Source of the DNA: Candidatus Pelagibacterales bacterium
GTDB taxonomy: Bacteria > Pseudomonadota > Alphaproteobacteria > TMED109
Direction of reading: 5' to 3'
Assembly (NCBI GenBank): GCA_002715505.1
Contig: PAZF01000021.1
Coordinates: forward strand, 1-64,000
DNA length: 64,000 nt
This document shows, piece after piece, positions 53,876 through 63,156 of this stretch. The notes under the pieces were generated by a model. That model was not told the DNA's origin, did not search any database, and saw only the letters and a list, made by a program, of their open reading frames with translations. Every line of letters starts with the position of its first letter. Positions within the stretch are counted from its first letter, which is position 1. The translations under genes were made by a program, and so were the position numbers.

Positions 53876-55097
53876 TCGCAGGTTCTATTTTAGATGCCTT
53901 CCAAGAAGGATAAATAGTTGAGAGGATAGATAATAATAAAGATATAAAAAAAATCATGAAAACTTCTGTATAATCAATTTTTGAAGGTATAATGTTAAAA
54001 AAATAAACCTCTGCTGAAAAAAGTTTACTTCCTAATAAACCTTCTAAAAAAATTTGTATTTTACCTATATTAAAACTTATAAAAATACCTAATATTGTTC
54101 CTATAGTTGTACCAAAAAGCCCAACAACAGAACCAATAAAAATAAATATTCTTTGAATTTCTGACCTTTTTACCCCTAAAGAACGCAAAATTCCAATACC
54201 TCTTTCTTTATCTTTTACTATCATTATGATGCTTGATATTAAGTTAAATGCAGCCACAAAAATAATAAGAAAAAGAATTAAGAACATAACCTTTTTTTCA
54301 ATCTCTAATGCGCTAAATAGTTCTTTGTGCAAACTTTTCCACGAAAAAATTTTACCTTTTTCTCCTATTAGATTTTCTATTAGTTTCATTGTTTTTTGAA
54401 AATTATTATTTTCTATGAAAAAAATTTCTAATTGAGTTACATCTCTTTCACTGCGTACTAAATTAATTGCTTCTGAACGAGGAAGAAATAATACTCCTCT
54501 ATCATAATCATACATACCAACTTCAAATATACTAACAACTTTATATTCATCTGTTATTGGCACGCTACCAAATGGTGTTTCTGTTTTATTTGATGTTAAT
54601 AAAGTTATTTTATCATTTACATTAATATTAAGGTATGAGGCTAATCTAGTACCAATTATTAAAGATTTATTATTAAAATTATCAAGACTACCACTAATTA
54701 TATTATCTGAAATACTATTTCTTTCTAATAAATCTGCCTTATCTACCCCTTTAACTAATACTCCTGCAGAAAGATTTTTATTTGCTACCATAGCATTAAA
54801 TTCAAATTCTTTTGCAACATATTCAACATTAGTAATTTCCTGAATATCATCTGCTAACTTATTAATATCAATACTTTTTTTTGAATTAATATATATTACA
54901 GCATGGCCATTTACACCTATAATTTTATCTAATAACTCTATTCTAAAACCATTCATTACTGACATAACAATTATTAAGGTTGCAACTCCTATTGTTATGC
55001 CTGTAAAGGAAAAGAAGGAACTTATAGAAATAAATCTTTCATCTCTTTTTGATTTCAAATACCTAAGTGCTATGAAAGTTTCTAAATTAAAGTTCAT
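53856..55097 (-). CDS. lolC: lipoprotein-releasing ABC transporter permease LolC/LolE
   Basis: This is the permease of the lipoprotein-release system. The 413-residue protein has an N-terminal cytosolic-membrane start LRYLKSKRDERFISISSFFS (13-32), a first membrane helix (about 30-52), a large periplasmic domain (53-270), and three C-terminal helices forming the FtsX domain with GIGILRSLGVKRSEIQRIFI. Alphaproteobacteria often have a single permease in place of separate LolC and LolE; only one is seen here. It overlaps proS by 11 nt and lolD by 20 nt. Confidence 0.94.
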   Translation of the reverse strand: MNFNLETFIALRYLKSKRDERFISISSFFSFTGITIGVATLIIVMSVMNGFRIELLDKIIGVNGHAVIYINSKKSIDINKLADDIQEITNVEYVAKEFEFNAMVANKNLSAGVLVKGVDKADLLERNSISDNIISGSLDNFNNKSLIIGTRLASYLNINVNDKITLLTSNKTETPFGSVPITDEYKVVSIFEVGMYDYDRGVLFLPRSEAINLVRSERDVTQLEIFFIENNNFQKTMKLIENLIGEKGKIFSWKSLHKELFSALEIEKKVMFLILFLIIFVAAFNLISSIIMIVKDKERGIGILRSLGVKRSEIQRIFIFIGSVVGLFGTTIGTILGIFISFNIGKIQIFLEGLLGSKLFSAEVYFFNIIPSKIDYTEVFMIFFISLLLSILSTIYPSWKASKIEPANVLRYE

Positions 55098-56415
55098 ATT
55101 CTTTTTTTAAAAAAACCTCTATTTTATCTTTACTTACTAAGCTTACTTTTCCTGATTTCCTATCTTTTATTTCTATATAATTATTTACAATATTTTTTTC
55201 TCCAATTATTATTTGAATTGGTATCCCTATTAAATCCATTATATTTAATTTTTGACCTAGTCTAATATCTCTGTCCTCATATATTATATTATATTTTCCA
55301 TGATTAGACTTATAAAAGTTTTCAGAAAATTCTGTAGATAAGTTATCTCCTTTCCTAACATTTACTAATCCAATTTGAAAAGGCGCTACTTCAATGGGCC
55401 ACACTATTCCTTTATCGTCATTGCTTGACTCTATTATAGCTGCTACTAATCTACTTATGCCTATACCGTATGAGCCGCTAAATATATAATTTGTTTTTCC
55501 TTTATCATTAAGGAAGGTTGAATTAAGTTTTTCTGAGTATTTTTTACCAAAATAAAAAATATGCCCTACTTCAATTCCTCTAGACCTTATGATATTTTTT
55601 TCATTAGTACTATTTTGAAATACTTTTTCTTCATGTTTTTCTGAAGTGCGACTGTAGTATTTTGAATAATTTAGCACCATATCTTTAATTTCACTGCTAT
55701 TATTAAAGTCAACATTATCAATATTAAGATCATGAATAGAATTATCATAAAAAATTTCTGACTCTCCACTGGATGCTTCTAAAATAAACTCATGACTTAA
55801 AGATCCTCCTATTGGACCTGTATCTGCTTCAAATGGCAACGCTTTAACACCTAATTTTTTAAAAATTTTAAGATATAGCAAAAACATTTTGCAATATGAT
55901 AAATAAGCATTTTCAAAATCAATATCAAATGAATAGGCATCTTTCATTAAAAATTCTCTGCATCTCATAACTCCAAACCTAGGTCTTACTTCATCACGAA
56001 ATTTCCATTGAATATGATAAAGTATCTTCGGGAAATCTTTATATGATTGTAAATCTTTTGAAACTACATCTGTAATAAGCTCTTCATTAGTTGGTCCATA
56101 AAGAAGTTCATTCTTATTTCTATCTACTATTCTTAACATTTCCTTTCCATAATCTGAATATCTTTCAGATTTCTTCCAAAGATCTGCTGATTGTATAGTT
56201 GGCATTAATAATTCTTGAATATCATATTCATAATGTAGTTTTCTGATAATTGCCTCAATTTTTTTTAAAACTATTAATCCAAGAGGTAGCCATGTATATA
56301 TCCCTGCTGCTGATTGCCTTATCATACAGGACCTTAACATTAACTTATGCGAAACTAAGGAGGCATCATTAGGGTCTTCTTTAACAGGAAATAAGTAAAA
56401 TTTACTGGTCCTCAT
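55087..56415 (-). CDS. proS: proline-tRNA ligase (short alphaproteobacterial type)
   Basis: ProS charges tRNA with proline. The 442-residue class II synthetase has motif 1 LMLRSCMIRQSAAGIYTWLP (25-44), motif 2 in FRDEVRPRFGVMRCREFLMKD (given in parts: FRDEVRPRFGVMR then REFLMKDAYSFD), motif 3 GSYGIGISRLVAAIIE (about 318-333), and a C-terminal anticodon domain. The 180-residue editing insertion of enteric ProS is missing, as usual in Alphaproteobacteria. It is directly adjacent to the DUF1467-like gene and overlaps lolC by 11 nt. Confidence 0.95.
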   Translation of the reverse strand: MRTSKFYLFPVKEDPNDASLVSHKLMLRSCMIRQSAAGIYTWLPLGLIVLKKIEAIIRKLHYEYDIQELLMPTIQSADLWKKSERYSDYGKEMLRIVDRNKNELLYGPTNEELITDVVSKDLQSYKDFPKILYHIQWKFRDEVRPRFGVMRCREFLMKDAYSFDIDFENAYLSYCKMFLLYLKIFKKLGVKALPFEADTGPIGGSLSHEFILEASSGESEIFYDNSIHDLNIDNVDFNNSSEIKDMVLNYSKYYSRTSEKHEEKVFQNSTNEKNIIRSRGIEVGHIFYFGKKYSEKLNSTFLNDKGKTNYIFSGSYGIGISRLVAAIIESSNDDKGIVWPIEVAPFQIGLVNVRKGDNLSTEFSENFYKSNHGKYNIIYEDRDIRLGQKLNIMDLIGIPIQIIIGEKNIVNNYIEIKDRKSGKVSLVSKDKIEVFLKKEYEL

Positions 56416-56664
56416 TTAAAGAAAAGCCCCCTTTAAGGAAAAAATATTGTAAAACTCTAATAAATATATTAACAAAGTAATAAAAAATGAGAGGCATGAA
56501 GCTAGAATTATTTTTTTAAAAATCTTTGGTTTTCTTGGTGCACTTCTAACATATTCAGTTTTCTCATCATATTTTGTTATTGGTTCATATCCTACAGGTA
56601 ATAGCATAAAGAAAATTGGCCACCATATTACCAAAAAAAAAATTAGAACATCTATTATAGACAT
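56416..56664 (-). CDS. DUF1467-family membrane protein
   Basis: Function unknown. The 82-residue protein has two membrane helices (about 6-25 and 51-72). Between them is a polar stretch with PVGYEPITKYDEKTEYVRSAP and PRKPKIFKK, where the phrase VRSAPRKP is typical of the small DUF1467 proteins found beside proS and mce in Alphaproteobacteria. It overlaps mce by 1 nt and abuts proS without a gap. The constant location suggests a link to one of its neighbours, but nothing in the sequence shows what it does. Confidence 0.82.
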   Translation of the reverse strand: MSIIDVLIFFLVIWWPIFFMLLPVGYEPITKYDEKTEYVRSAPRKPKIFKKIILASCLSFFITLLIYLLEFYNIFSLKGAFL

Positions 56665-57068
56665 TATATTTGCTCTAACTCTATTAGAGTGCCATTAAAA
56701 CTAGCAGGGTGTATAAAAATGACTGGTTTGCCATGAGCACCTTCTCTAGGAATTCCATCTCCAAGAATTTTACATTTATTTTTGAGCAATCGTTTCACTG
56801 CTTCATCTATATCTTTGACTTCATAACAAATGTGATGAATGCCTCCGTTCTTATGTTTATCCAAAAATTTTTTTATAGGAGAGTTGTATCCGAGTGGCTC
56901 TAGAAGTTCTATATTTGTGTTTGGTAGATTTATAAATGCAGTAGTAACCCCATGTATGGGAAGTTTTATAATTTTAGATATAACGCAATTAAAATTATTT
57001 TTATAATTTGATATTGACTCCGATAAGTTTGGGACTGCGATTGCAATATGATTTACTTTCTCTAACAT
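56664..57068 (-). CDS. mce: methylmalonyl-CoA epimerase
   Basis: Mce interconverts the two epimers of methylmalonyl-CoA in propionate metabolism. The 134-residue vicinal-oxygen-chelate protein has NHIAIAVPNL with the first metal His, FINLPNTNIELLEPLG with a metal Glu, GGIHHICYEVKDIDEA with another His, and the ending GTLIELEQI with the final Glu. It implies a B12-dependent methylmalonyl-CoA mutase elsewhere in the genome. It lies between rnj (6 nt) and the DUF1467-like gene, a conserved alphaproteobacterial order. Confidence 0.93.
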   Translation of the reverse strand: MLEKVNHIAIAVPNLSESISNYKNNFNCVISKIIKLPIHGVTTAFINLPNTNIELLEPLGYNSPIKKFLDKHKNGGIHHICYEVKDIDEAVKRLLKNKCKILGDGIPREGAHGKPVIFIHPASFNGTLIELEQI

Positions 57069-57074
57069 TATAAT

Positions 57075-58745
57075 TTAAATATAAATTATATCTAAAATTA
57101 TGGAAGGCTTTTTATCATATCTATTATTAATAAACTTTTTAATTTTTTTAATCAGAAATTCCTTTAATTGCCTTTCCTTGGATACATTGAAAGGAATAAA
57201 ATTTTTAATTTCTTCATTTAAATATTCAGCAAAGTATAAAAGTTCTTTTTCATCTATATTATTTATTACAGATAAGAACTTTATTCTAGGGAGTTCTTGC
57301 AAATCTCCTGTTTCAGAAAAGACAAAATTTATAGAAATTATGCCATTAAATAACATTTTTTTTCTTTCTTTAAAAAAAGTACTTTCAGTAGAAATTATCT
57401 CTTCACCATTTAATGCCATTTTGCCTGTAGGTAATTCATCAATTATTTCTACTTTGTTATTTGCAATTCTAATTAATTGACCATTTTTTGTATGTAACAC
57501 TTCATTAATACCATTTTTTTTTGCTAATTCAGCATGTGCTTTAATATGTAGCGCTTCTCCATGTACTGGAATTAAAATTGAAGGCTTAATCCAAGAATAC
57601 ATTATTTTAAGTTCCTCCTGATGAGGATGTCCTGAAACATGAATATTATTTGCTTTAGGAAATACAACATCTATTCCTTTATAAACAAGCTTGTTAATTA
57701 AATTGTTAATGCTTACTTCATTTCCTGGTATCATTCTTGATGAAAAAATAATTCTATCTCCCTTTTTAAATCTTAAATGAGGATGTGTTTCATCAATAAT
57801 TCTGTTTAAAGCACCTAAAGGCTCTCCTTGAGAACCTGTACAAATAGCTAGAAAGTTATTATCCTTTAAGTTTTTTAAAACTCTCTCTTCATGAAATACA
57901 AATTTTTCATTTAGATAACCGACTGATTTTGCTGCTTTAATCATTCTCCACATTGATCTTCCTACAGCTCCTATCTCTCTTTTATTTTGTTTAGCTATTC
58001 TAAGTAGGGTTAATATACGTTCTACATTTGAAGCAAACATAGTAATAAATACCCTTCCGTTATAATTTTTTACTAGGTCAAAAATTCCTTTTTCAATTGA
58101 TTTTTCAGATCCAGAAAATCCTTTTACATTAGCATTAGTAGAGTCACATATCATAGCGTTAACACCAGATTTTCCAATTTCTTTTAGCCTTTTTGCATTA
58201 GGCTTATTTCCTATTGAAGGAGCGTCATCTATTTTCCAATCACCAGTATGAAAAATTTTTGTATTTCCTACACTCATCATTACTGAGTTTGACTCTAAAA
58301 TAGAATGGCTTATGTTAATAAGCTCTAAATTGAAGGGTCCTATTTTAAACTTAGACTCTTTTTTGACAATCTTAAGATCAACTTTATCATAAAGACCTGC
58401 ATCTATTAATCGCTGTTTAAGAAGATGTCCTGAAAATGGTGTTGTATAAATTGGACATTTAATTAAAGGCCATAAATGGTGCACTCCCCCTATGTGATCT
58501 TCATGTGCATGAGTAATAAACATTCCACATATATTCATCTTATACTCGCTTATTGCATCTATATTAGGCATAAAAACATCAGCACCTATAACCTTGTCGT
58601 CTTTAAACGAAACACCACAATCAATTATTATCCAATTATCTTTATATCCATACATATTGAAATTCATTCCTATCTCACCTGATCCTCCAAGCGGTAAAAA
58701 GTATAAGTCATTAGTATTTTTATTTTTAAATGAATTTTTAATCAT
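57075..58745 (-). CDS. rnj: ribonuclease J
   Basis: RNase J is a metallo-beta-lactamase ribonuclease with 5' exonuclease and endonuclease activity, used in rRNA maturation and mRNA decay in Alphaproteobacteria. The 556-residue protein has GGSGEIGMNFN at 19-29, the zinc motif ITHAHEDHIGGVHHLWP (about 77-93), FHTGDWKIDD, the beta-CASP domain (about 210-340, with CTGSQGEPLGALNRI and FSSRMIPGNE), HVSGHPHQEEL and PVHGEALHI, and a C-terminal domain. It follows coaX by 1 nt. Confidence 0.96.
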   Translation of the reverse strand: MIKNSFKNKNTNDLYFLPLGGSGEIGMNFNMYGYKDNWIIIDCGVSFKDDKVIGADVFMPNIDAISEYKMNICGMFITHAHEDHIGGVHHLWPLIKCPIYTTPFSGHLLKQRLIDAGLYDKVDLKIVKKESKFKIGPFNLELINISHSILESNSVMMSVGNTKIFHTGDWKIDDAPSIGNKPNAKRLKEIGKSGVNAMICDSTNANVKGFSGSEKSIEKGIFDLVKNYNGRVFITMFASNVERILTLLRIAKQNKREIGAVGRSMWRMIKAAKSVGYLNEKFVFHEERVLKNLKDNNFLAICTGSQGEPLGALNRIIDETHPHLRFKKGDRIIFSSRMIPGNEVSINNLINKLVYKGIDVVFPKANNIHVSGHPHQEELKIMYSWIKPSILIPVHGEALHIKAHAELAKKNGINEVLHTKNGQLIRIANNKVEIIDELPTGKMALNGEEIISTESTFFKERKKMLFNGIISINFVFSETGDLQELPRIKFLSVINNIDEKELLYFAEYLNEEIKNFIPFNVSKERQLKEFLIKKIKKFINNRYDKKPSIILDIIYI

Positions 58746-58746
58746 C

Positions 58747-59505
58747 TTAATTTTTTTTCTGTTGCGAGAAAGCTAAGTATAAACCCTCTATAGTTAAATT
58801 CTTTTCCACAATATTTTTTATACCTATTTTTTCGGAAAATAGATTTGCTTGACCTCCGGTAAGAATAATTTTGGTTTTATAACCTAATTCTAGTGTAATC
58901 TGCTCTATTAAATGTTTTATAAGTCCAACGTAACCAAAATAAATTCCAGAAGACATTGCATCTGTAGTATTTTTACCTATTATCTGTTTAGGCTTACTAA
59001 CTGCTATTCTAGGCAATCTAGCTGCTGCTACATGTAAAGTTTGAAGTGATAAATTAATTCCTGGAGAAATTATACCTCCTATATACTTTCCTTCCTTATT
59101 TACCACATCGAATGTAGTAGCAGTTCCAAAGTCTATAATAATACATGGACTTTTGTAAGCATGCCAAGCTGCAAGAGAGTTAACCAACCTATCTGTTCCT
59201 ACCTCTCTTTTATTTTCCACTTCAATTGGAAAGTTGACTTTAACATCTTCGTTAATTACAAATACTTTCTTTTTAAAACAATCAAAGCAAGCTCTTTTTA
59301 TTTCTACAGTAACTTCAGGAACAACTGATCCTATTATCACAAGTTCTAGATTTTTTTTATTAGTTAAGATTGTTGATAACCAAATATAGTATTCATCACT
59401 AGTTCTATTTATATTAGTGGATATTCGCCACTTAGATTTTACTATTTTATTTTTTACTACTGCAAAAACAATATTTGTATTACCTATATCGACTATTAAA
59501 TACAT
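58747..59505 (-). CDS. coaX: type III pantothenate kinase
   Basis: CoaX catalyses the first step of coenzyme A synthesis. The 252-residue protein has the type III marks: LIVDIGNTNIVFAVV (3-17) phosphate loop, GTDRLVNSLAAWHAYKSPCI, IIDFGTATTFDVVN, and GGIISPGINLSLQTLHVAAARLP (given in parts: GGIISPGINLSL, then AARLP). It is 3 nt after birA and 1 nt before rnj. CoA is needed by the PDH complex and citrate synthase. Confidence 0.95.
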   Translation of the reverse strand: MYLIVDIGNTNIVFAVVKNKIVKSKWRISTNINRTSDEYYIWLSTILTNKKNLELVIIGSVVPEVTVEIKRACFDCFKKKVFVINEDVKVNFPIEVENKREVGTDRLVNSLAAWHAYKSPCIIIDFGTATTFDVVNKEGKYIGGIISPGINLSLQTLHVAAARLPRIAVSKPKQIIGKNTTDAMSSGIYFGYVGLIKHLIEQITLELGYKTKIILTGGQANLFSEKIGIKNIVEKNLTIEGLYLAFSQQKKN

Positions 59506-59508
59506 ATA

Positions 59509-60243
59509 TTATGTCAGCTCTAAATTAAAAAAGTTTTTTATCTTATCTTCCATTAAAATTTTAATTGACCCATCCTCATGAATACCCTTATATACACCAG
59601 ATAATATTTTATTATCATAATAAAATTTAATATTAGTATTTAGTCTTCTTGACCTACTCATCCATTCTTTCAAAATAATCTTTCTATTAGTTGAAAGAAT
59701 TTTAGTCCAATAATCTAATCCTAATAGTATGGATTTAGCTAAATCTATACTTTTGATTTTAATATTACTATATTTTGATAGATATGTAGATGATTTAATA
59801 TACTTTTGTGGATTATTATTTATATTAATTCCTACACCAATTATAACATCAGTAATAATATTTCCCTTGCTTAAAAACTCTATTAATATTCCAGCTACTT
59901 TTTTATTATTTATATAAATATCATTAGGCCACTTTATAAATGTTTTTACTTTTTTAGGTAAATATTTTTTTATAACATCATAAACTATTATACTCGCCAT
60001 GTATGTAACCAGATGATGATTGCTTTTAATTCTTTTTTTTAACCTAATTGAGAGGTATAAATTACCCTTCTCAGAAATCCATATATTTTGTCTTCTTCCT
60101 CTACCATTAGTTTGTTTTTTTGCTAATATTGCTACATCGTAATAGGTTTCATATTTTGATCTTTTTACCTCATTCATTGTGCTGTCTACTGTATCTAAAA
60201 AAAACAACGGGATTTTTTTACTAATATATTTTTTTTTTATCAC
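59509..60243 (-). CDS. birA: biotin-[acetyl-CoA-carboxylase] ligase
   Basis: BirA attaches biotin to the carboxyl carrier protein of acetyl-CoA carboxylase. The 244-residue protein contains only the ligase and C-terminal SH3-like domains: DSTMNEVKRSK, the biotinyl-AMP loop NGRGRRQNIW (about 46-55), IKWPNDIYINNKKVAGILIE and GVGININN. The N-terminal HTH of enteric BirA is absent, so it should not be a repressor. It lies 5 nt after nuoN, the standard alphaproteobacterial place. Confidence 0.94.
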   Translation of the reverse strand: MIKKKYISKKIPLFFLDTVDSTMNEVKRSKYETYYDVAILAKKQTNGRGRRQNIWISEKGNLYLSIRLKKRIKSNHHLVTYMASIIVYDVIKKYLPKKVKTFIKWPNDIYINNKKVAGILIEFLSKGNIITDVIIGVGININNNPQKYIKSSTYLSKYSNIKIKSIDLAKSILLGLDYWTKILSTNRKIILKEWMSRSRRLNTNIKFYYDNKILSGVYKGIHEDGSIKILMEDKIKNFFNLELT

Positions 60244-60248
60244 TGATA

Positions 60249-61673
60249 TTAAATATTTAATTTGTTTAAAAAATTTATAAAATCATTAGCAAAAAAAATA
60301 AAAACTAACATTACTAGAGAAGTTATGAGAAGCATTAAATACATTTTATTATCAACTTCATAAATATTAATATCTTCTTGACTATCCATATACATAATTT
60401 TTATAATTTTTAGATAATAAAAGGCAGAAATAACACTAAAAATTACTCCTATTATAGCCAATGAAAGGAAACCTGATTCAACTGCAGCAATAAAAATATA
60501 GAACTTAGCAAAAAAACCGGCAAATGGTGGGATTCCAGCCATAGAAAGCAATAGCATAACCATACAAATTGCAGCAAAAGAATTGGATTGTGATAAACCA
60601 ACTAAACCTTGAAGATGAACCACTTGGCTATTTTCTTTTCTGCACATCATTATAAAAGAAAAAATTCCTAATGAAGCAATAGTATAAATGACCAAATACA
60701 AAATAGAGGATGATAGACCTTGATTAGAATTAGAAATGACTCCTATCAAAACATATCCTATATTAGCTATAGTCCCATAAGCAAATAACCTCTTTATATT
60801 TTCTTGTCTTAACGCAGCAATAGAGCCTACTGCCATAGATAAAACAATTATAATTATGATTATCTGTTGCCATAGGTTTTTAAAATAAAAGAATGGTTCA
60901 TTTAATAATTTTACTAAAGCAACAAATACAACTACTTTTGGTATAGTTATTAAAATGGTTGTAACAGAACTAGGTGATCCTTCATAAACATCAGGTGTCC
61001 ACATATGAAAAGGTGCAGCAGATAATTTAAAAGCCATACCAGACAAAATTAAAATCAAGCCAAAGGAAAAAATTAGAGTATTTTTATCTGTAAAGCTAAA
61101 CTCTTTTATTAAATTATAGTTAGTGGTCCCAGTTATAGAATATGTCATAGAAATACCATATAAAATAATAGCTGATGCTATAGAGCCTAATATGAAATAT
61201 TTTAAAGCTGCTTCAGAACTTTTTAAAGAGTCTCTATTCAATGCAACTAAAACATATAAAGATAAAGATTGTAATTCTATAGAAATATAAAGAAAGAGTA
61301 AATCATTTGCAGAAATCATTAAAAGCATTCCCAAAACTGCAAATAAAAGTAATATAGGGTACTCAAATAAATTAAGTTTATTACTTTTAATGTAACCATT
61401 TGATACATACAAAACTCCAATAGCAAGCGTGAGCACAAAAAGCTTTACTATATTAGTAAAAGTTGTATTTACAAAATTATTACTAGAGCTTTCATTTGAT
61501 ATATCTGAAAATAATATAAAACTAAAAGAAATAGTAATGGTCATAAATGATAGAAAAAGAACCTTATTATATTTATTATTTTTAAAAAAAGCGCCACTAA
61601 CAATGCTTATTAATGCTCCTAAAAATATTATAATTTCAGGTAAATATAAGTTCAAATTTGAAAAAGCATCCAT
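60249..61673 (-). CDS. nuoN: NADH-quinone oxidoreductase subunit N
   Basis: NuoN is one of three antiporter-like membrane subunits of respiratory complex I. The 474-residue protein has about fourteen membrane helices, the conserved glutamate in LYISIELQSLSLYVL (about 129-143), the lysine-bearing helix FKLSAAPFHMWTPDVYEGSP (about 215-234), and RQENIKRLFAYGTIANIGYV. It is the last nuo gene, 3 nt after nuoM, and leads into birA by 5 nt. Confidence 0.96.
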   Translation of the reverse strand: MDAFSNLNLYLPEIIIFLGALISIVSGAFFKNNKYNKVLFLSFMTITISFSFILFSDISNESSSNNFVNTTFTNIVKLFVLTLAIGVLYVSNGYIKSNKLNLFEYPILLLFAVLGMLLMISANDLLFLYISIELQSLSLYVLVALNRDSLKSSEAALKYFILGSIASAIILYGISMTYSITGTTNYNLIKEFSFTDKNTLIFSFGLILILSGMAFKLSAAPFHMWTPDVYEGSPSSVTTILITIPKVVVFVALVKLLNEPFFYFKNLWQQIIIIIIVLSMAVGSIAALRQENIKRLFAYGTIANIGYVLIGVISNSNQGLSSSILYLVIYTIASLGIFSFIMMCRKENSQVVHLQGLVGLSQSNSFAAICMVMLLLSMAGIPPFAGFFAKFYIFIAAVESGFLSLAIIGVIFSVISAFYYLKIIKIMYMDSQEDINIYEVDNKMYLMLLITSLVMLVFIFFANDFINFLNKLNI

Positions 61674-61676
61674 GTT

Positions 61677-63149
61677 CTAATTAAAGTTTTTTAAAATTTC
61701 AATTACTGAAGTCTCGGTAATATTCAAAATTATGTTAGGAAATAAACCTAACAACAAAGTAAAAAATACTAAAAATAACATTAATAATATTTCTAAAACA
61801 TTTAAATCAGTCAATTCCGTAACTGTACTGCTATTGCTGCCAGTAAAAATTATTTTTCTCACTAGTGACATCATATATACTGCTCCAAGAATTATACCAC
61901 TTGAAATTATAAAACCTAAAATCAGAAAATTTTTAAAAACTCCTATAACTACTAAAAGTTCACCAATAAACCCTGATGTACCGGGTAATCCTACGGAAGA
62001 TAAAACTAAAACTATAAAAAATAACGAAAAAATGGGCATGGATTTAATTATTAAGTTATAGTCATCCATTATTCTCGATTTAGTTCTCTCGTAAAGCAGT
62101 CCTATACTTAAAAACAATCCAGCGGAAACTATTCCATGACTAATCATTTGAAATAAAGAACCTTGGATACCTATTTTTGAAATTGAAAAAATTCCAGCAG
62201 TAACATATCCCATATGAGCTACTGAAGAATAAGCAATTAATTTTTTAATATCAGTTTGTGCAAATGCTACTATTGAAGTATAGACTACAGCTATTGCAGA
62301 TAAGGTCATTATGAAGCTAGAAAAGTAAATTGATGCTTCAGGTAATATAGGTAGAGAAATTCTCAAAAAAGCAAAGGCTCCTACTTTTAATAAAACACCT
62401 GCTAATATCATTGATCCAATTGTAGGAGCCTCTACATGTGCATCAGGCAACCAAGTATGGAAAGGCCACATTGGAACCTTAATGGCAAAAGATAAAAACA
62501 TTCCAAACCACAACCATTTTTGTAAGTATACATCAAAATAGTAATTATCAAGTTGAGGTATTGAAGTAGTATTTGAAGTGTATGCCATAAAAATAATAGA
62601 AATCAGAAAAAAAACTGAGCCAGCTAATGTATATAGAAAGAATTTAAATGAAGAAAATATTCTATTCTTTCCTCCCCATATACCTATAATTAAAAACATA
62701 GGAATTAATAAACTTTCAAAAAAAATATAAAATAATACTATGTCTAAAGAGCAAAACACCCCTAATGTCAATGCCTCCAAAGCAAGCATAGCTATAACAA
62801 ATTCTCGTGTTCTAAATTTTATAGAAAGTTTTGAATACAAAAAACAAATTGGAAATAAAGTTGTTGTTAATAATATAAATATCAGAGAAACTGAGTCAAC
62901 TCCAAGGTGATAACTAATATCAAACTTGGACAAAATAGTTTTTTTCTCTATAAACTGAAAATTTTGACTATTTAGGTCAAACTGAAGCAAGATAATTATT
63001 GAAATAACCAATACTACTAAAGAAGTCCATATAGCTAATTCTCTTAGATTTTTTGAGACATTTGCCTCATCACCTTTTATAAGAAAAGCTATAATAGCAC
63101 CAATCAAAGGAACTATAATAATAGTTGATAATAACGGAAAAGTAATCAC
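61677..63149 (-). CDS. nuoM: NADH-quinone oxidoreductase subunit M
   Basis: NuoM is an antiporter-like proton-pumping subunit of complex I. The 490-residue protein has about fourteen helices, the essential glutamate in FYIFFESLLIPMFLIIGIWG (about 140-159), FAIKVPMWPFHTWLPDAHVE with the pumping lysine, ADIKKLIAYSSVAHMG-type sequence TDIKKLIAYSSVAHMGYV, and GLPGTSGFIGELLV. It starts 7 nt after nuoL and ends 3 nt before nuoN. Confidence 0.96.
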   Translation of the reverse strand: MITFPLLSTIIIVPLIGAIIAFLIKGDEANVSKNLRELAIWTSLVVLVISIIILLQFDLNSQNFQFIEKKTILSKFDISYHLGVDSVSLIFILLTTTLFPICFLYSKLSIKFRTREFVIAMLALEALTLGVFCSLDIVLFYIFFESLLIPMFLIIGIWGGKNRIFSSFKFFLYTLAGSVFFLISIIFMAYTSNTTSIPQLDNYYFDVYLQKWLWFGMFLSFAIKVPMWPFHTWLPDAHVEAPTIGSMILAGVLLKVGAFAFLRISLPILPEASIYFSSFIMTLSAIAVVYTSIVAFAQTDIKKLIAYSSVAHMGYVTAGIFSISKIGIQGSLFQMISHGIVSAGLFLSIGLLYERTKSRIMDDYNLIIKSMPIFSLFFIVLVLSSVGLPGTSGFIGELLVVIGVFKNFLILGFIISSGIILGAVYMMSLVRKIIFTGSNSSTVTELTDLNVLEILLMLFLVFFTLLLGLFPNIILNITETSVIEILKNFN

Positions 63150-63156
63150 AACCCCA